Part shown: piece by piece, positions 38,245 to 47,350 of the stretch
Layout of the letters: each line of letters opens with the position of its first letter
Position numbering within the stretch: the stretch's first letter is position 1
From: an uncultured Flavobacteriaceae bacterium
GTDB taxonomy: Bacteria > Bacteroidota > Bacteroidia > Flavobacteriales > Flavobacteriaceae
Length of the DNA: 64,000 nt
Assembly: GCA_947500435.1 (NCBI GenBank)
Contig: CANMRV010000003.1
Location: 682,870 to 746,869, forward strand
Direction of reading: 5' to 3'
The notes under the pieces: model-generated
What the model was told of the DNA's origin: nothing
Database searches by the model: none
Seen by the model: only the letters and a program-made list of their open reading frames with translations
Translations under genes and position numbers: made by a program

Positions 38245-39753
38245 TTAAGCTAAAATCTCCTTTATAACTTCTCCCTCGACATCGGTCAATCGAAAAGGCC
38301 TACCTTGAAATTGATAGGTAAATTGTTCATGATTAAAACCTAGAAGGTGCAAAATCGTGGCATGAACATCATGCACTGAAACGCGTCCTTCAATTCCGGA
38401 GAAGCCAATATCATCGGTTTTTCCGTGGGAAGCTCCTTTTTTGATGCCACCGCCGGCCATCCACATGGTGAAAGCATCTCCGTGATGGTCACGACCTTTA
38501 TAGGCCATTTTTTTGTTCCCTCTATTTTCTTGCATGGGTGTTCTACCGAATTCTCCTCCCCAAACAATTAGTGTGTCATCCAGTAAACCGCGTTGTTTTA
38601 AATCCAGAATCAAAGCGGTAATCGGACGGTCAATTTCGCGACATTTATTTCGTAATCCTAAATCAACCGAACCTTCGCGAATATTCCCATGCGTATCCCA
38701 CCCCCAATCGAAGAGTTGTACAAAACGTACTCCATCTTCAACTAATTTCCGCGCTAGGAGACAGTTGTTCGCAAATGATTCCTCACCAGGTTTGACCCCA
38801 TACATTTGTTTGATATTCTCGGGCTCATCATTGATATTCATTACTTCTGGAACAGCTATCTGCATACGATACGCCATTTCGTATTGATTGATACGCGCTA
38901 GAATTTCTGGATCTGCATATTTTGCGTATTCTTCTTTGTTGATTTTATTGATGGCGTCGATAGTGCTCTTTTTCAAGTTGCGCGAAACTCCATCTGGGTC
39001 TTCAAGATAGAGCACCGGGTCACCTTTGGAGCGACATTGTACGCCTTGATAAACGGATGGTAAGAATCCACTTCCCCAAACACTTTTTCCTGCATCTGGT
39101 GTATTTCCTCCTGAAGTCAACACAACAAATCCGGGAAGATTTTGATTCTCAGAGCCTAGTCCGTATGTGGCCCAGGCGCCAATACTTGGCCTGCCCAATC
39201 GGGCACTTCCGGTATGCATGAATAGTTGTGCAGGGCCATGATTAAATTGATCAGTGTGAACTGCTTTTAAAAAGGCAACGTCGTCAACCACTTTTTTGAA
39301 ATGTGGCATAAAATTCGAAACCCAATTCCCTGATTCACCTTCTTGTTTGAATTCTGCTTGTGGCCCCAACAATTTTGGAGTCCCTTTTATAAAAGCAAAT
39401 TTTTTGCCTTCTAGTAGTGATTGCGGACAATCTTGTCCGTCTAATTTTAGCAGTTCGGGCTTATGGTCGAACATTTCCAACTGTGAAGGAGCACCCGCCA
39501 TATGCAGATAAATTACTGACTTTACCTTCGGACTAAATGGAGGAGCTAATGTCGCCAAGGGATTTAAATCCCGTTCCGAAAAAGTCATGCTTGCCTTTTT
39601 CTTTGGACTTTCCAGCGGATCACATCCCATAAAAATGGAACTTAAGGCTAGCCCTCCCATACCTTGGGCACAATTTTTAATAAAGTGCCTACGGGTTTTT
39701 GATTGCGCTTCCCGTTGTAAATATTCCTGTATAAGTCCTTCCAGATTATCCAT
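38245..39753 (-). CDS. DUF1501 (sulfatase-like fold) exported protein
   Basis: A 502-residue protein with a Tat-like N-terminus (TRRHFIKNCAQGMGGLALSSIFMGC). DUF1501 features include VIYLHMAGAPSQLEMFDHKPEL, DQFNHGPAQLFMHTG, RLGRPSIGAWATYGLGS, LFDWGWDTHGN, VWGGEFGRTPM and GRDHHGDAFTMWMAGGG. The fold belongs to the alkaline phosphatase/sulfatase superfamily, with possible metal-binding Asp/His residues. It is a nearly obligate partner of DUF1549/1553 cytochromes in Planctomycetes and Bacteroidota. Only 1 bp separates it from the preceding gene, so the two are translationally linked. Confidence 0.93.
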   Translation of the reverse strand: MDNLEGLIQEYLQREAQSKTRRHFIKNCAQGMGGLALSSIFMGCDPLESPKKKASMTFSERDLNPLATLAPPFSPKVKSVIYLHMAGAPSQLEMFDHKPELLKLDGQDCPQSLLEGKKFAFIKGTPKLLGPQAEFKQEGESGNWVSNFMPHFKKVVDDVAFLKAVHTDQFNHGPAQLFMHTGSARLGRPSIGAWATYGLGSENQNLPGFVVLTSGGNTPDAGKSVWGSGFLPSVYQGVQCRSKGDPVLYLEDPDGVSRNLKKSTIDAINKINKEEYAKYADPEILARINQYEMAYRMQIAVPEVMNINDEPENIKQMYGVKPGEESFANNCLLARKLVEDGVRFVQLFDWGWDTHGNIREGSVDLGLRNKCREIDRPITALILDLKQRGLLDDTLIVWGGEFGRTPMQENRGNKKMAYKGRDHHGDAFTMWMAGGGIKKGASHGKTDDIGFSGIEGRVSVHDVHATILHLLGFNHEQFTYQFQGRPFRLTDVEGEVIKEILA

Positions 39754-39754
39754 A

Positions 39755-42487
39755 TTATGCTTTGGTTAAAAACTCGTCCAGATTCATAATTGCATTGGCT
39801 ACTATAGTCAGTGCAGCTAATTCGGCACTCGGTTTCTTCTGTAAATGAAAGAAGGGTTCTGCCGCCGCTTGATCACTTTTAAATTCGGCTAATGAGTTTT
39901 CATACAGTTCTTTCAAAGCCTCCAACTTTGCCGGAGTTATTTTGGTGTATGTTGCTTTTTCATATCCCAAAGTGATATTTTCTTCGGGATTCTCCGAGAC
40001 TTGCATTGCCTTTGCCAACTCATGGGAAGCTTCGAGATAAACAGGGTCATTCAGCGTAACCAAGGCCTGTAAAGGCGTATTTGTGACTGTTCTACGTATC
40101 GAACAAACTTCTCTACTGCCTCCGTCAAAACTCATAAAAGAGGGATACGGACTGGTGCGTTTCATATAGGTATAAACAGCTCTACGATAACGGTCTTCGC
40201 CTTCACTTTCGACCCATTTTGCATTACTATAAACCGTTTGCCAAATTCCTTCGGGTTGCGGTGGCATTACGCCGGGACCGTACATTTTTGAACTCAATAG
40301 CCCAGAAACCGCCAAAGCTTGATCTCGAATTTGTTCAGCGCTCAACCGGATTCTAGGGCCACGCGCATATAACTCATTATTCGGGTCTTTTTGATAGAGT
40401 TCAGGACTGTTTTCAGAGTTTTGCCGATAAGTACCCGACATCACAATTTCCTTGGCTAGCGATTTAATACTCCAGTTGTGTTCATTCATGAATCGCAAAG
40501 CCATCCAATCCAAAAGGGCAGGATGGGAGGGCGGTTCAGATTGCGATCCGATATCTTCAATAGTAGAAACCAACCCGCGACCAAAGATTTGATGCCAAAC
40601 GCGATTAACTAAAGTCCGTGCAGTCAACGGATTTCGTTTACTCACTATCCATTGTGTAAGTCCCAATCGATTTTTAGGCCAATCCGCATTCCATTCGTTG
40701 AGGGTCTTCGGGGTATTTGGTTCGACGGTATCGGTTTTTGTTAACCAACTTCCACGTTCAAAAACCTGAGTCGTTCGTTTCATGTGTTCAGGATTCTCAA
40801 TCATGATAGGCACTGTTGGAGTACTAGCATTTAAAACTTCAACCAAGGTTTTGTTTATTTTCGAATATCCGTTCCTTTCCTTAGCAGGAATATCATCCAA
40901 AAGCGCAACCCAATAGAGATTCAGAATATTGACCTCTTTGGCAACCCCATTATTATTGGTCTCTATGTAGAGGTCGAATTTCTCATTCACTTTTTTAAAT
41001 GGTATTTTACGAATGATACTTCCCTCTGTTTTATTGATTTTTGTTTGCGCAAGAATTTCCCCTGCGGAATTATTTTTCCGGAAAGTCAATGTAGTTCCGT
41101 TGATTCCAGAACTGTGTTTAAAATATAAGGCCGTGGCTCCTTCCATTGAGACATTTTCAAATCTGGCGGAGCCATCGTCCCAAAAAACTGTTGAAGCATG
41201 ATCGTCGTATGAGCCGTTCTGAATATCTTTTAAATGATGTGAGTTGTAAACGGGTTCGTTATATAGTAGGAAATCTTGATATTGTCCTGCTGTTTTTTCG
41301 CTTCCATTTTCGGAAACCCAAGCATTGATTTTGTCTACCTTTTGTTGTTGTTCGGGAGAATAGAATTTTAAGACAGGTGCCTCACTAGGCATATCTTCAT
41401 CACGCGTATTATCAAAGAAAGCCATTAAATTATAGTACTCCTTATGCTTGAAAGGGTCATACGGATGGCTATGACATTGCACACATCCTATGGTCGTACT
41501 TTGCCAAACTTCAAAAGTGGTATTTACACGGTCGATAACCGATGCTACGCGATACTCCTCATCATCAGTTCCACCTTCGTCATTATTCATGGTGTTTCTA
41601 TGGAATGCCGTGGCAATCAATTGATCTACCGAAGGTTCTGGAAGCAAATCACCAGCAAGTTGTTCTATTGTAAATTGGTCGTAGGGCATATCTTTGTTAA
41701 GTGATCTAATCACCCAATCACGATATTCATGTATGCTTCGACCCATATCTTTTTCATAGCCCTTGGTGTCGGAATAGCGCGCCATATCTAACCACCAACT
41801 TGCCCATTTTTCGCCATAGGTATCTTTGGATAGTAAACTATCTACCAAATTTTCATAGGATAAATTACCAGAAGAAAATGCGGTAAAAAGATCTTCGTTG
41901 GGAGGTAGTCCTGTCAAGTCCAATGCAACTCGACGCGCTATAGTGCTTTTTTCTGCTGGAGGGTTTGGTTCTAGCTGTTCACTTTCCAATCGCGCAGCAA
42001 CAAAATTATCAACGCCGTTTTTTATGAAATCTGCGGATGAACTCGAAGCGAAGCCCGCTTCTTGAGTAAATACAGGAACTTCCACTTTTTCAGGGAGCGA
42101 ATAGGCCCAATGTTCTCCCCATTTTGCTCCTTGGTCTATCCAACGGGTCAATAAATCGATTTCTTTTTCGGATAGTTTAGGCTTTTCATAGGGCATTCGC
42201 AGTTCAGGGTCATCTTCATGCAGTCTTCGAATCAACTCACTACCAGAAGCATCTCCCGGAATAATCGCAGGTCTACCAGATTCGGTATCGCCTAAAGCTT
42301 CGTCTTCAAATAATAGGCTGAAACCTGCATTCTTTTTAATACCGCCGTGACAGGTAATACACTTGTTGTTGAGAATGGGTTTGATTTGCGTACTGAAATC
42401 TACCTTTTCGGAAGAAGTACAGCTTCCTAAAAGTAATAAGGTGCAGACGGCAGTTGATATAGATATGTATTTATAGAACTTCCTCAT
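39755..42487 (-). CDS. PSCyt1/DUF1549/DUF1553 cytochrome c-type lipoprotein
   Basis: About 910 residues. Lipobox LLGSC near residue 24. The first haem motif CITCHGG (near 42-47), with a likely Met ligand in RMPYEKPK, marks PSCyt1. DUF1549 follows (FVAARLESEQLEPNPPAEKSTIARR; RYSDTKGYEKDMGR) with a second CVQCHSHPYDPFKHKEYY motif. DUF1553 (about 620-880) is seen in RNPLTARTLVNRVWHQIFGRGLV and TNTPLQALVTLNDPVY. These proteins are thought to be envelope redox partners or enzymes in carbohydrate breakdown; direct biochemistry is scarce. It is the first gene of the cassette. The ATG at 42487 is chosen since MRKFYKY opens the signal. Confidence 0.93.
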   Translation of the reverse strand: MRKFYKYISISTAVCTLLLLGSCTSSEKVDFSTQIKPILNNKCITCHGGIKKNAGFSLLFEDEALGDTESGRPAIIPGDASGSELIRRLHEDDPELRMPYEKPKLSEKEIDLLTRWIDQGAKWGEHWAYSLPEKVEVPVFTQEAGFASSSSADFIKNGVDNFVAARLESEQLEPNPPAEKSTIARRVALDLTGLPPNEDLFTAFSSGNLSYENLVDSLLSKDTYGEKWASWWLDMARYSDTKGYEKDMGRSIHEYRDWVIRSLNKDMPYDQFTIEQLAGDLLPEPSVDQLIATAFHRNTMNNDEGGTDDEEYRVASVIDRVNTTFEVWQSTTIGCVQCHSHPYDPFKHKEYYNLMAFFDNTRDEDMPSEAPVLKFYSPEQQQKVDKINAWVSENGSEKTAGQYQDFLLYNEPVYNSHHLKDIQNGSYDDHASTVFWDDGSARFENVSMEGATALYFKHSSGINGTTLTFRKNNSAGEILAQTKINKTEGSIIRKIPFKKVNEKFDLYIETNNNGVAKEVNILNLYWVALLDDIPAKERNGYSKINKTLVEVLNASTPTVPIMIENPEHMKRTTQVFERGSWLTKTDTVEPNTPKTLNEWNADWPKNRLGLTQWIVSKRNPLTARTLVNRVWHQIFGRGLVSTIEDIGSQSEPPSHPALLDWMALRFMNEHNWSIKSLAKEIVMSGTYRQNSENSPELYQKDPNNELYARGPRIRLSAEQIRDQALAVSGLLSSKMYGPGVMPPQPEGIWQTVYSNAKWVESEGEDRYRRAVYTYMKRTSPYPSFMSFDGGSREVCSIRRTVTNTPLQALVTLNDPVYLEASHELAKAMQVSENPEENITLGYEKATYTKITPAKLEALKELYENSLAEFKSDQAAAEPFFHLQKKPSAELAALTIVANAIMNLDEFLTKA

Positions 42488-42561
42488 GGTCAAGACAATC
42501 GACCATTAAAGATAGGAATCTTTTTAAGAGATTCCTTGCATCTTGGAATGACTATAAATAT

Positions 42562-44250
42562 TTAGTTCATCTCAACAAAAAGCCCTTCATCTGTTTTGTT
42601 GACTTTGGTTAGTCCGTGTTTTGAAAGTGACTTCATTGATTTATCCCATTTTTTACCACTGAGTCCAGCTTGGGTTTTGAGTGTTGCCAGCTCCATTGAA
42701 CCTTCTGGTTTTAAGATGGAAAGAATTACTTTTTCCTCATCGGTCAACTCAACAGCTTTCTTTTCAGGACGCATTTGCGGGAAGAACAATACTTCTTGAA
42801 TCGAAGAATTGTTGGTCAATAGCATAACCAGTCGGTCAATGCCGATTCCGATTCCTGAGGTTGGAGGCATTCCATATTCCAAAGCACGAATAAAATCTTG
42901 GTCAATAAACATCGCCTCGTCATCCCCTTTTTCGGAAAGACGTAATTGTTCTTCAAAACGCTCGCGTTGGTCAATGGGGTCATTTAGCTCTGAATAGCAA
43001 TTGGCCAATTCTTTTCCGTTGACCATAAGCTCAAAACGTTCTGTCAATGCAGGGTTATCACGGTGTTCTTTTGTCAACGGACTCATCTCTTTCGGATAGT
43101 CGGTAATGAAGGTTGGTTGTATATAAAAGTGCTCGCATTTTTCACCGAAAATCTCATCAATGAGTTTTCCGACACCCATGGTTTCGTCAACTTCAAGTCC
43201 TAATTTCGTGGCAGTTTCGCGAAGTTCAACATCGTTCATTCCGGCAACATCAAAGCCAGTGTGTATTTTTATCGCTTCCAAAATCGGTACTCTTGCATAA
43301 GGTGCTTTGAATTCAATTTCGTTTTCTCCAACCGTAACTTTTGAAGTTCCATTGGCATCAATGGCTACCTTTTCTAAAAGTTGTTCGGTAGTATCCATCA
43401 TCCAGTTATAGTCCTTGTAGGCGACATACAATTCCATAACTGTAAACTCGGGGTTATGGGTACGGTCCATTCCCTCGTTTCTGAAATCTTTTGAGAATTC
43501 ATAGACGCCGTCAAATCCGCCGACAATTAATCTTTTTAAATACAATTCATTGGCAATTCGCAAGTATAACGGAATGTTCAAGGCATTGTGATGCGTCAAA
43601 AAAGGTCTTGCTGCTGCTCCCCCTGGAATAGGCTGAAGAATCGGGGTTTCCACTTCTAAATATCCTCGCTCATTATAAAATTGACGTATGCTATTTGTAA
43701 TCTTGGTCCGCTTAATAAAAGTCTCCTTTACATGCGGATTCACCACCAAATCAACATAGCGTTGTCGGTAACGTAATTCTGGGTCATTGAATTCATCAAA
43801 GATATTCCCATCGGCATCTTGCTTCGGTAAGGGAAGCGGTCGAAGTGTTTTGCAGAGAATGGTAAAGTTCTTTACCATTATCGTTTTTTCACCGACCTGA
43901 GTGGTGAAAAGCTCACCTTCAATTCCGATGATGTCTCCGATATCCAATAACTTTTTATATACATCGTTGTACAAAGTTTTGTCTTCACCAGGGCAAATTT
44001 CATCACGATTGAAATACACTTGAATACGACCGGCGCTATCTTGCAATTCAGCAAAAGAAGCTTTCCCCTGAATTCGTCGGGACATTAGTCTACCAGAAAC
44101 CACAACCTTTTTACCCTCTTCATAATTCTGTTTGACACTTTCTGAAGTGGCATCCACAGGATATAAAGCCGCAGGATAGGGGTCAATACCCATCTCGCGT
44201 AACTTGTCCAATTTTTCTCTTCTGATGATCTCTTGTTCCGACAATTGCAT
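42562..44250 (-). CDS. lysS: Lysine--tRNA ligase (class II)
   Basis: A 562-residue cytoplasmic enzyme that charges tRNA-Lys. An N-terminal OB-fold anticodon-binding domain (RLMSRRIQGKASFAELQD) precedes a class II core: motif 2 FRNEGMDRTHNPEFTVMELY, the TDYPKEMSPL signature, and motif 3 GIGIGIDRLVMLLTN. The C-terminal ~60 residues (LSILKPEGSMELATLKTQAG ... DEGLFVEMN) go beyond the typical bacterial end and resemble a small winged-helix; such tails occur in flavobacterial LysRS. Short gap and same strand as the cassette, but functionally separate. Confidence 0.98.
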   Translation of the reverse strand: MQLSEQEIIRREKLDKLREMGIDPYPAALYPVDATSESVKQNYEEGKKVVVSGRLMSRRIQGKASFAELQDSAGRIQVYFNRDEICPGEDKTLYNDVYKKLLDIGDIIGIEGELFTTQVGEKTIMVKNFTILCKTLRPLPLPKQDADGNIFDEFNDPELRYRQRYVDLVVNPHVKETFIKRTKITNSIRQFYNERGYLEVETPILQPIPGGAAARPFLTHHNALNIPLYLRIANELYLKRLIVGGFDGVYEFSKDFRNEGMDRTHNPEFTVMELYVAYKDYNWMMDTTEQLLEKVAIDANGTSKVTVGENEIEFKAPYARVPILEAIKIHTGFDVAGMNDVELRETATKLGLEVDETMGVGKLIDEIFGEKCEHFYIQPTFITDYPKEMSPLTKEHRDNPALTERFELMVNGKELANCYSELNDPIDQRERFEEQLRLSEKGDDEAMFIDQDFIRALEYGMPPTSGIGIGIDRLVMLLTNNSSIQEVLFFPQMRPEKKAVELTDEEKVILSILKPEGSMELATLKTQAGLSGKKWDKSMKSLSKHGLTKVNKTDEGLFVEMN

Positions 44251-44324
44251 TGCGCTCTTATTTAAGGCGCAAATATAGGGTTTCGGAAGGGTAATTTAAA
44301 AGGGAATTGGTTTGAAAAAAGGTC

Positions 44325-44407
44325 GGATGCTCGTTGCACGATGCAAGGTGATTCCCATTTTAGACCCATTACAAACTAGAACTTCGAGCTTCGCGCATCG
44401 AGCAACC
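44325..44407. repeat. Imperfect inverted repeat upstream of lysS
   Basis: GGATGCTCGTTGCACGATGC (44325-44344) and GCTTCGCGCATCGAGCAACC (44388-44407) pair with about four mismatches over 20 bp. It lies between the thioredoxin-fold gene stop and lysS. Similar GAGCAACGAGCATCGAG strings are typical of flavobacterial intergenic repeats. Confidence 0.55.
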
Positions 44408-44415
44408 ATCTACAT

Positions 44416-44976
44416 TTAATCAAAATGCAGTGAAGTTGGATAGTTGGGCGTGTATTCTTTGTCGGTGACGATTGCTTCAATATCGGCTTCTAAAGAAGTT
44501 ATCGGACTTTCGATAATGCGGTTGGTTTCTTTACCATCCTTATAGAAAATAAAAGTCGGTACGCGTTTGATGCTTAGTCCCCATTCTTCTCCTGTTGGGC
44601 TCTTTTTATAATGCTCTTTTCTTCGGTCTACTGCTACGATTTTTAGGTTTTCCATTGGGAAATCAGCTGCCTCCAAAGTCTTAATAAATCGTGGGACCTC
44701 CCTTTTACTATCACCGCACCAGGTACCCATGAATACTAAGATTTTATGTTCGGTCAGTTCGTTTTTGATTGATGAGATGATTTTAGCATCTACTTCGTAT
44801 GCTTTATAATTTGTATCATACCAACTTTGATAGGAATTAGAGGTTAGTCCGTTAAGGTCAATTTTACCGACCATATAAGGTTGATTGCCCTCGATTTTGA
44901 TTTCTTGATTGATTTGTTGGGCTGATACTGAAGTTGAAAGGGTTACTAGCAGCAGTACTAAAATAAATGGATTCAT
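44416..44976 (-). CDS. Secreted thioredoxin-fold protein with CGDS in place of CxxC
   Basis: A 186-residue protein with a signal peptide (STSVSAQQ). The thioredoxin fold is readable as KILVFMGTWCGDSKREVPRF, NLKIVAVDRRKEHYKKSP and the cis-Pro strand RVPTFIFYKDGKE. The active-site motif is WCGDS: only one Cys, so it cannot form the usual intramolecular disulfide. WCGDS thioredoxins are recurrent in Bacteroidota and may act as peroxiredoxin-like or monothiol proteins; this is inference. The upstream region carries a hexamer repeat. Confidence 0.87.
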   Translation of the reverse strand: MNPFILVLLLVTLSTSVSAQQINQEIKIEGNQPYMVGKIDLNGLTSNSYQSWYDTNYKAYEVDAKIISSIKNELTEHKILVFMGTWCGDSKREVPRFIKTLEAADFPMENLKIVAVDRRKEHYKKSPTGEEWGLSIKRVPTFIFYKDGKETNRIIESPITSLEADIEAIVTDKEYTPNYPTSLHFD

Positions 44977-45077
44977 GTTTATCAGTTTTAAAGTTTAAAA
45001 CCGAAAGTTGTTGAAAATGCAAGCTCAAAACAGATTTTGCGGGATGGAAATAGGGACTAGACCCTGGGTGGAAATTT

Positions 45078-45137
45078 TCAAGTTCAAGCTCAAGTGTCAA
45101 GTTCAAGCTCAAGTTCAAGTGTCAAGTTCAAACTCAA
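45078..45137. repeat. Degenerate hexamer repeat (TCAAGT/C)
   Basis: About ten hexamers of TCAAGT, TCAAGC, TCAAGTG and TCAAAC type, upstream of the thioredoxin-fold gene. It includes two larger near-identical sub-blocks. It is placed ~100-160 bp from the ATG at 44976, so length changes could affect promoter spacing. Confidence 0.7.
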
Positions 45138-45181
45138 AAACTAGCTTAATTAGAGTTGTATTTCTTTAGAGACGGAAGGCA

Positions 45182-46234
45182 TTAGTTAAAGAGCTGTTTA
45201 ATCTCATCCCGAGAAGCAACGTTCAACTTCTTGTACAAATTATTAATATGTGTTTTAACCGTACTTAGACTGATAAATAAATCTGAGGCAATTTCTTTGT
45301 TCGTTTTGTCTTTCAGGATTTCATTGACGATTTTTTGTTCCTGGGCCGTCAGTTTTCCTAAAGTGCTGTTTTTGTGATTCTTTTGGAGGGATTTTTGCTT
45401 GAAAACTAGGAGGATATTTAATATAATGGAAAGGGCTAAAAGACTTCCGAGAATCCATTTCCAATTGGAGTAGATAGATTTGTTTTGATTTGCTATTTGT
45501 TGGTCTGTGGCTATTTCTGTTTGATACAATTCGGTAAAAACGGTATTTGGATATTTTTCTTCAAGTCTTTGGCTCAGATTTTCGTAATAATCGTTTTTTG
45601 CTACATCCTTGAGATAATAGGAATAGGTTTCGTTTCGCTTATCCGACAGAAAATCAAAAATATAGAGTTCTACTAGTGGTTCATCGAGTTTTAGCCCAAA
45701 TTCTTGCAAAGTCTTGAACCATTTTTTCGAGTTTAACTTGCGATTTGCTTCACTTCGGAAGTCATAAAAATCAAATGCCATTTCCTCCTTTAAAGCATCG
45801 ATTTGAAGAAAGGCTTCCGATTTGTCATTCGTTGAGCTAATCTCACATAAAACTTCATCGGCAAAGGAAGTTGGAAAGGTTATGGAATCCGAATTATTGG
45901 CTATAAAGAGGATACTTCTGCTTTTTTCACATCTTCCTAAGAAATGATTCGAATCCAAAGCCTTTTCTGAGCATTCATCCACATGAATACGATAAATGCG
46001 ATTGTCAATGGATAGATTATCCCCCTGAAACTTGAAATACCCAAGTGAATCGACCCTCGTCTTTCTGATGATTTGTTCAAGATACGGTCGCGACAGCTTT
46101 CGATAGTCTTCAATAATGGAAAGGTAAACCGTTTTACCATCTACATTCTCTGCGATTTGCCCTTCAAAACTATATTGCGAATAACTTGAGAAGCCAAAGA
46201 GGAAAACTAGAATGAAAACAAGCTTTTGAATCAT
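45182..46234 (-). CDS. Membrane-tethered LuxR-type transcriptional regulator
   Basis: A 350-residue protein. Signal peptide (FSSYSQ, about residue 20), then a periplasmic beta-rich domain (SFEGQIAENVDGKTVYLSIIED resembles DUF4369-like ligand domains), one transmembrane helix (about residues 258-280, WILGSLLALSIILNILLVF) and a cytoplasmic LuxR HTH (LTAQEQKIVNEILKDKTNKEIASDLFISLSTVKTHINNLYKKL). It looks like a one-component sensor: extracytoplasmic sensing joined directly to DNA binding. No kinase or receiver is present. Its targets are unknown; divergently placed to a Pmp3-like gene 97 bp away. Confidence 0.88.
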   Translation of the reverse strand: MIQKLVFILVFLFGFSSYSQYSFEGQIAENVDGKTVYLSIIEDYRKLSRPYLEQIIRKTRVDSLGYFKFQGDNLSIDNRIYRIHVDECSEKALDSNHFLGRCEKSRSILFIANNSDSITFPTSFADEVLCEISSTNDKSEAFLQIDALKEEMAFDFYDFRSEANRKLNSKKWFKTLQEFGLKLDEPLVELYIFDFLSDKRNETYSYYLKDVAKNDYYENLSQRLEEKYPNTVFTELYQTEIATDQQIANQNKSIYSNWKWILGSLLALSIILNILLVFKQKSLQKNHKNSTLGKLTAQEQKIVNEILKDKTNKEIASDLFISLSTVKTHINNLYKKLNVASRDEIKQLFN

Positions 46235-46331
46235 GAAATCTACACTTATAATCCTCTAAATTAGAAGATTTTGTAACATTATGGATACATTTGCTACATA
46301 TAAGTACATCATCAATCAAAATCCAAATCGT

Positions 46332-46487
46332 ATGAGTTTTTTAAGAGTATTGCTCGCCATCATTTTTCCACCCCTTTCGGTTATAGGTAAAGGCTGTGGT
46401 TCATTTCTAATTGTTCTGTTGCTTACCCTCTGTGGATGGGTTCCCGGGGTCATTGCAGCATTGGTTATTTTGAACAATCCGAATTAG
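46332..46487 (+). CDS. YqaE/Pmp3-family small membrane protein
   Basis: A 51-residue protein, MSFLRVLLAIIFPPLSVIG at the N-terminus and LLTLCGWVPGVIAALVILNN at the C-terminus: two hydrophobic helices with the FPPL and GxxPGxxxA motifs of the UPF0057/Pmp3 family. In other organisms these small proteins affect membrane potential under salt or cold stress. The start at 46332 is chosen because the family motif begins there; the upstream in-frame Met adds 17 polar residues. A -7-like TACATTTG is at 46286-46293. Confidence 0.85.
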   Translation: MSFLRVLLAIIFPPLSVIGKGCGSFLIVLLLTLCGWVPGVIAALVILNNPN

Positions 46488-46584
46488 TCATTTTTCTGAA
46501 TTAAATAATTTAATAAGTTTTTTAGGGTTTGACTTTCTCCTTTTCGGGGGAACTATGGAGGAGGTCTTACCCTTTTCATTTTCG

Positions 46585-46592
46585 TATCTTTG
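46585..46592 (+). promoter_or_regulatory. -7 box of lipB
   Basis: TATCTTTG matches TAnnTTTG 5 bp before the chosen ATG. With a start site about 7 bp downstream, the message would begin at or beside the ATG. No clear -33 box is seen. Confidence 0.45.
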
Positions 46593-46597
46593 CAAGG

Positions 46598-47314
46598 ATG
46601 AATAAGAAGGTCGTTTTACAAGATTTAGGCAGAAAAGACTATAAAGAAACTTGGGATTACCAAGAAGAACTTTTTCAGGAAACTTTGAACCTAAAAATCA
46701 AAAACAGGAGGGAAGAAGCGAATCTTGAAACGCCGAATCATTTCTTATTTGTGGAACACCCACACGTATTTACTTTGGGTAAAAGTGGTGACTTGTCAAA
46801 TCTTCTGGTAGATGAAAAACAACTCGAAGAGAAGGGAGCAAAATTCTACAAAATAAATCGTGGTGGAGATATCACGTACCATGGTCCAGGTCAAATTGTG
46901 GGCTATCCTATCTTAGACCTCGATAATTTTTTCACCGATATACATAAGTATTTAAGGCTTCTGGAAGAAATGGTCATTTTAACTCTTGCTGAGTACGGAC
47001 TGAAAGCAGAACGTTCAGATGGTGAAACTGGGGTTTGGCTGGATGTTGGAACTCCATTCGCCCGCAAAATTTGTGCTTTGGGTGTAAGAGCTTCCCGATG
47101 GGTTACAATGCACGGCTTTGCCTTGAATGTGAATTCTGATTTAGGCTATTTCGATTTGATGATTCCCTGTGGGATAAAAGGCAAAGCAGTTACTTCTTTA
47201 AATGTGGAATTAGGGAAAAAAGAAATCGATTTGGAAGAAGTGAGACAAAAGTTGCTTCGGCATTTTGAGGTACTTTTTGAAGCTGAGATTATAAAAGAAA
47301 AAACCGAGGTGTAG
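46598..47314 (+). CDS. lipB: Octanoyl-[acyl-carrier-protein]:protein N-octanoyltransferase
   Basis: About 238 residues. It transfers octanoyl groups to lipoyl domains. Diagnostic: FVEHPHVFTLGKSGD, YKINRGGDITYHGPGQIVGYPI, catalytic Lys region FARKICALGVRASRWVTMHGFALNV and catalytic Cys in MIPCGIKGKAVTS. The start at 46598 is set by MNKKVVLQDLG; a -7 box TATCTTTG (46585-46592) lies only 5 bp before it, so an upstream start is unlikely and the transcript may be nearly leaderless. The terminator stem overlaps the stop codon. Confidence 0.97.
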   Translation: MNKKVVLQDLGRKDYKETWDYQEELFQETLNLKIKNRREEANLETPNHFLFVEHPHVFTLGKSGDLSNLLVDEKQLEEKGAKFYKINRGGDITYHGPGQIVGYPILDLDNFFTDIHKYLRLLEEMVILTLAEYGLKAERSDGETGVWLDVGTPFARKICALGVRASRWVTMHGFALNVNSDLGYFDLMIPCGIKGKAVTSLNVELGKKEIDLEEVRQKLLRHFEVLFEAEIIKEKTEV

Positions 47315-47326
47315 AACCTCGGTCTT
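47299..47326. terminator. Terminator overlapping the lipB stop codon
   Basis: AAACCGAGGT GTAGA ACCTCGGT: 8 bp stem whose 5' arm contains the last lipB codons. The A run upstream lets it work for the - strand gene ending at 47351 as well. Confidence 0.75.
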
Positions 47327-47350
47327 CATATATGTTTCTGATAACTTGTT

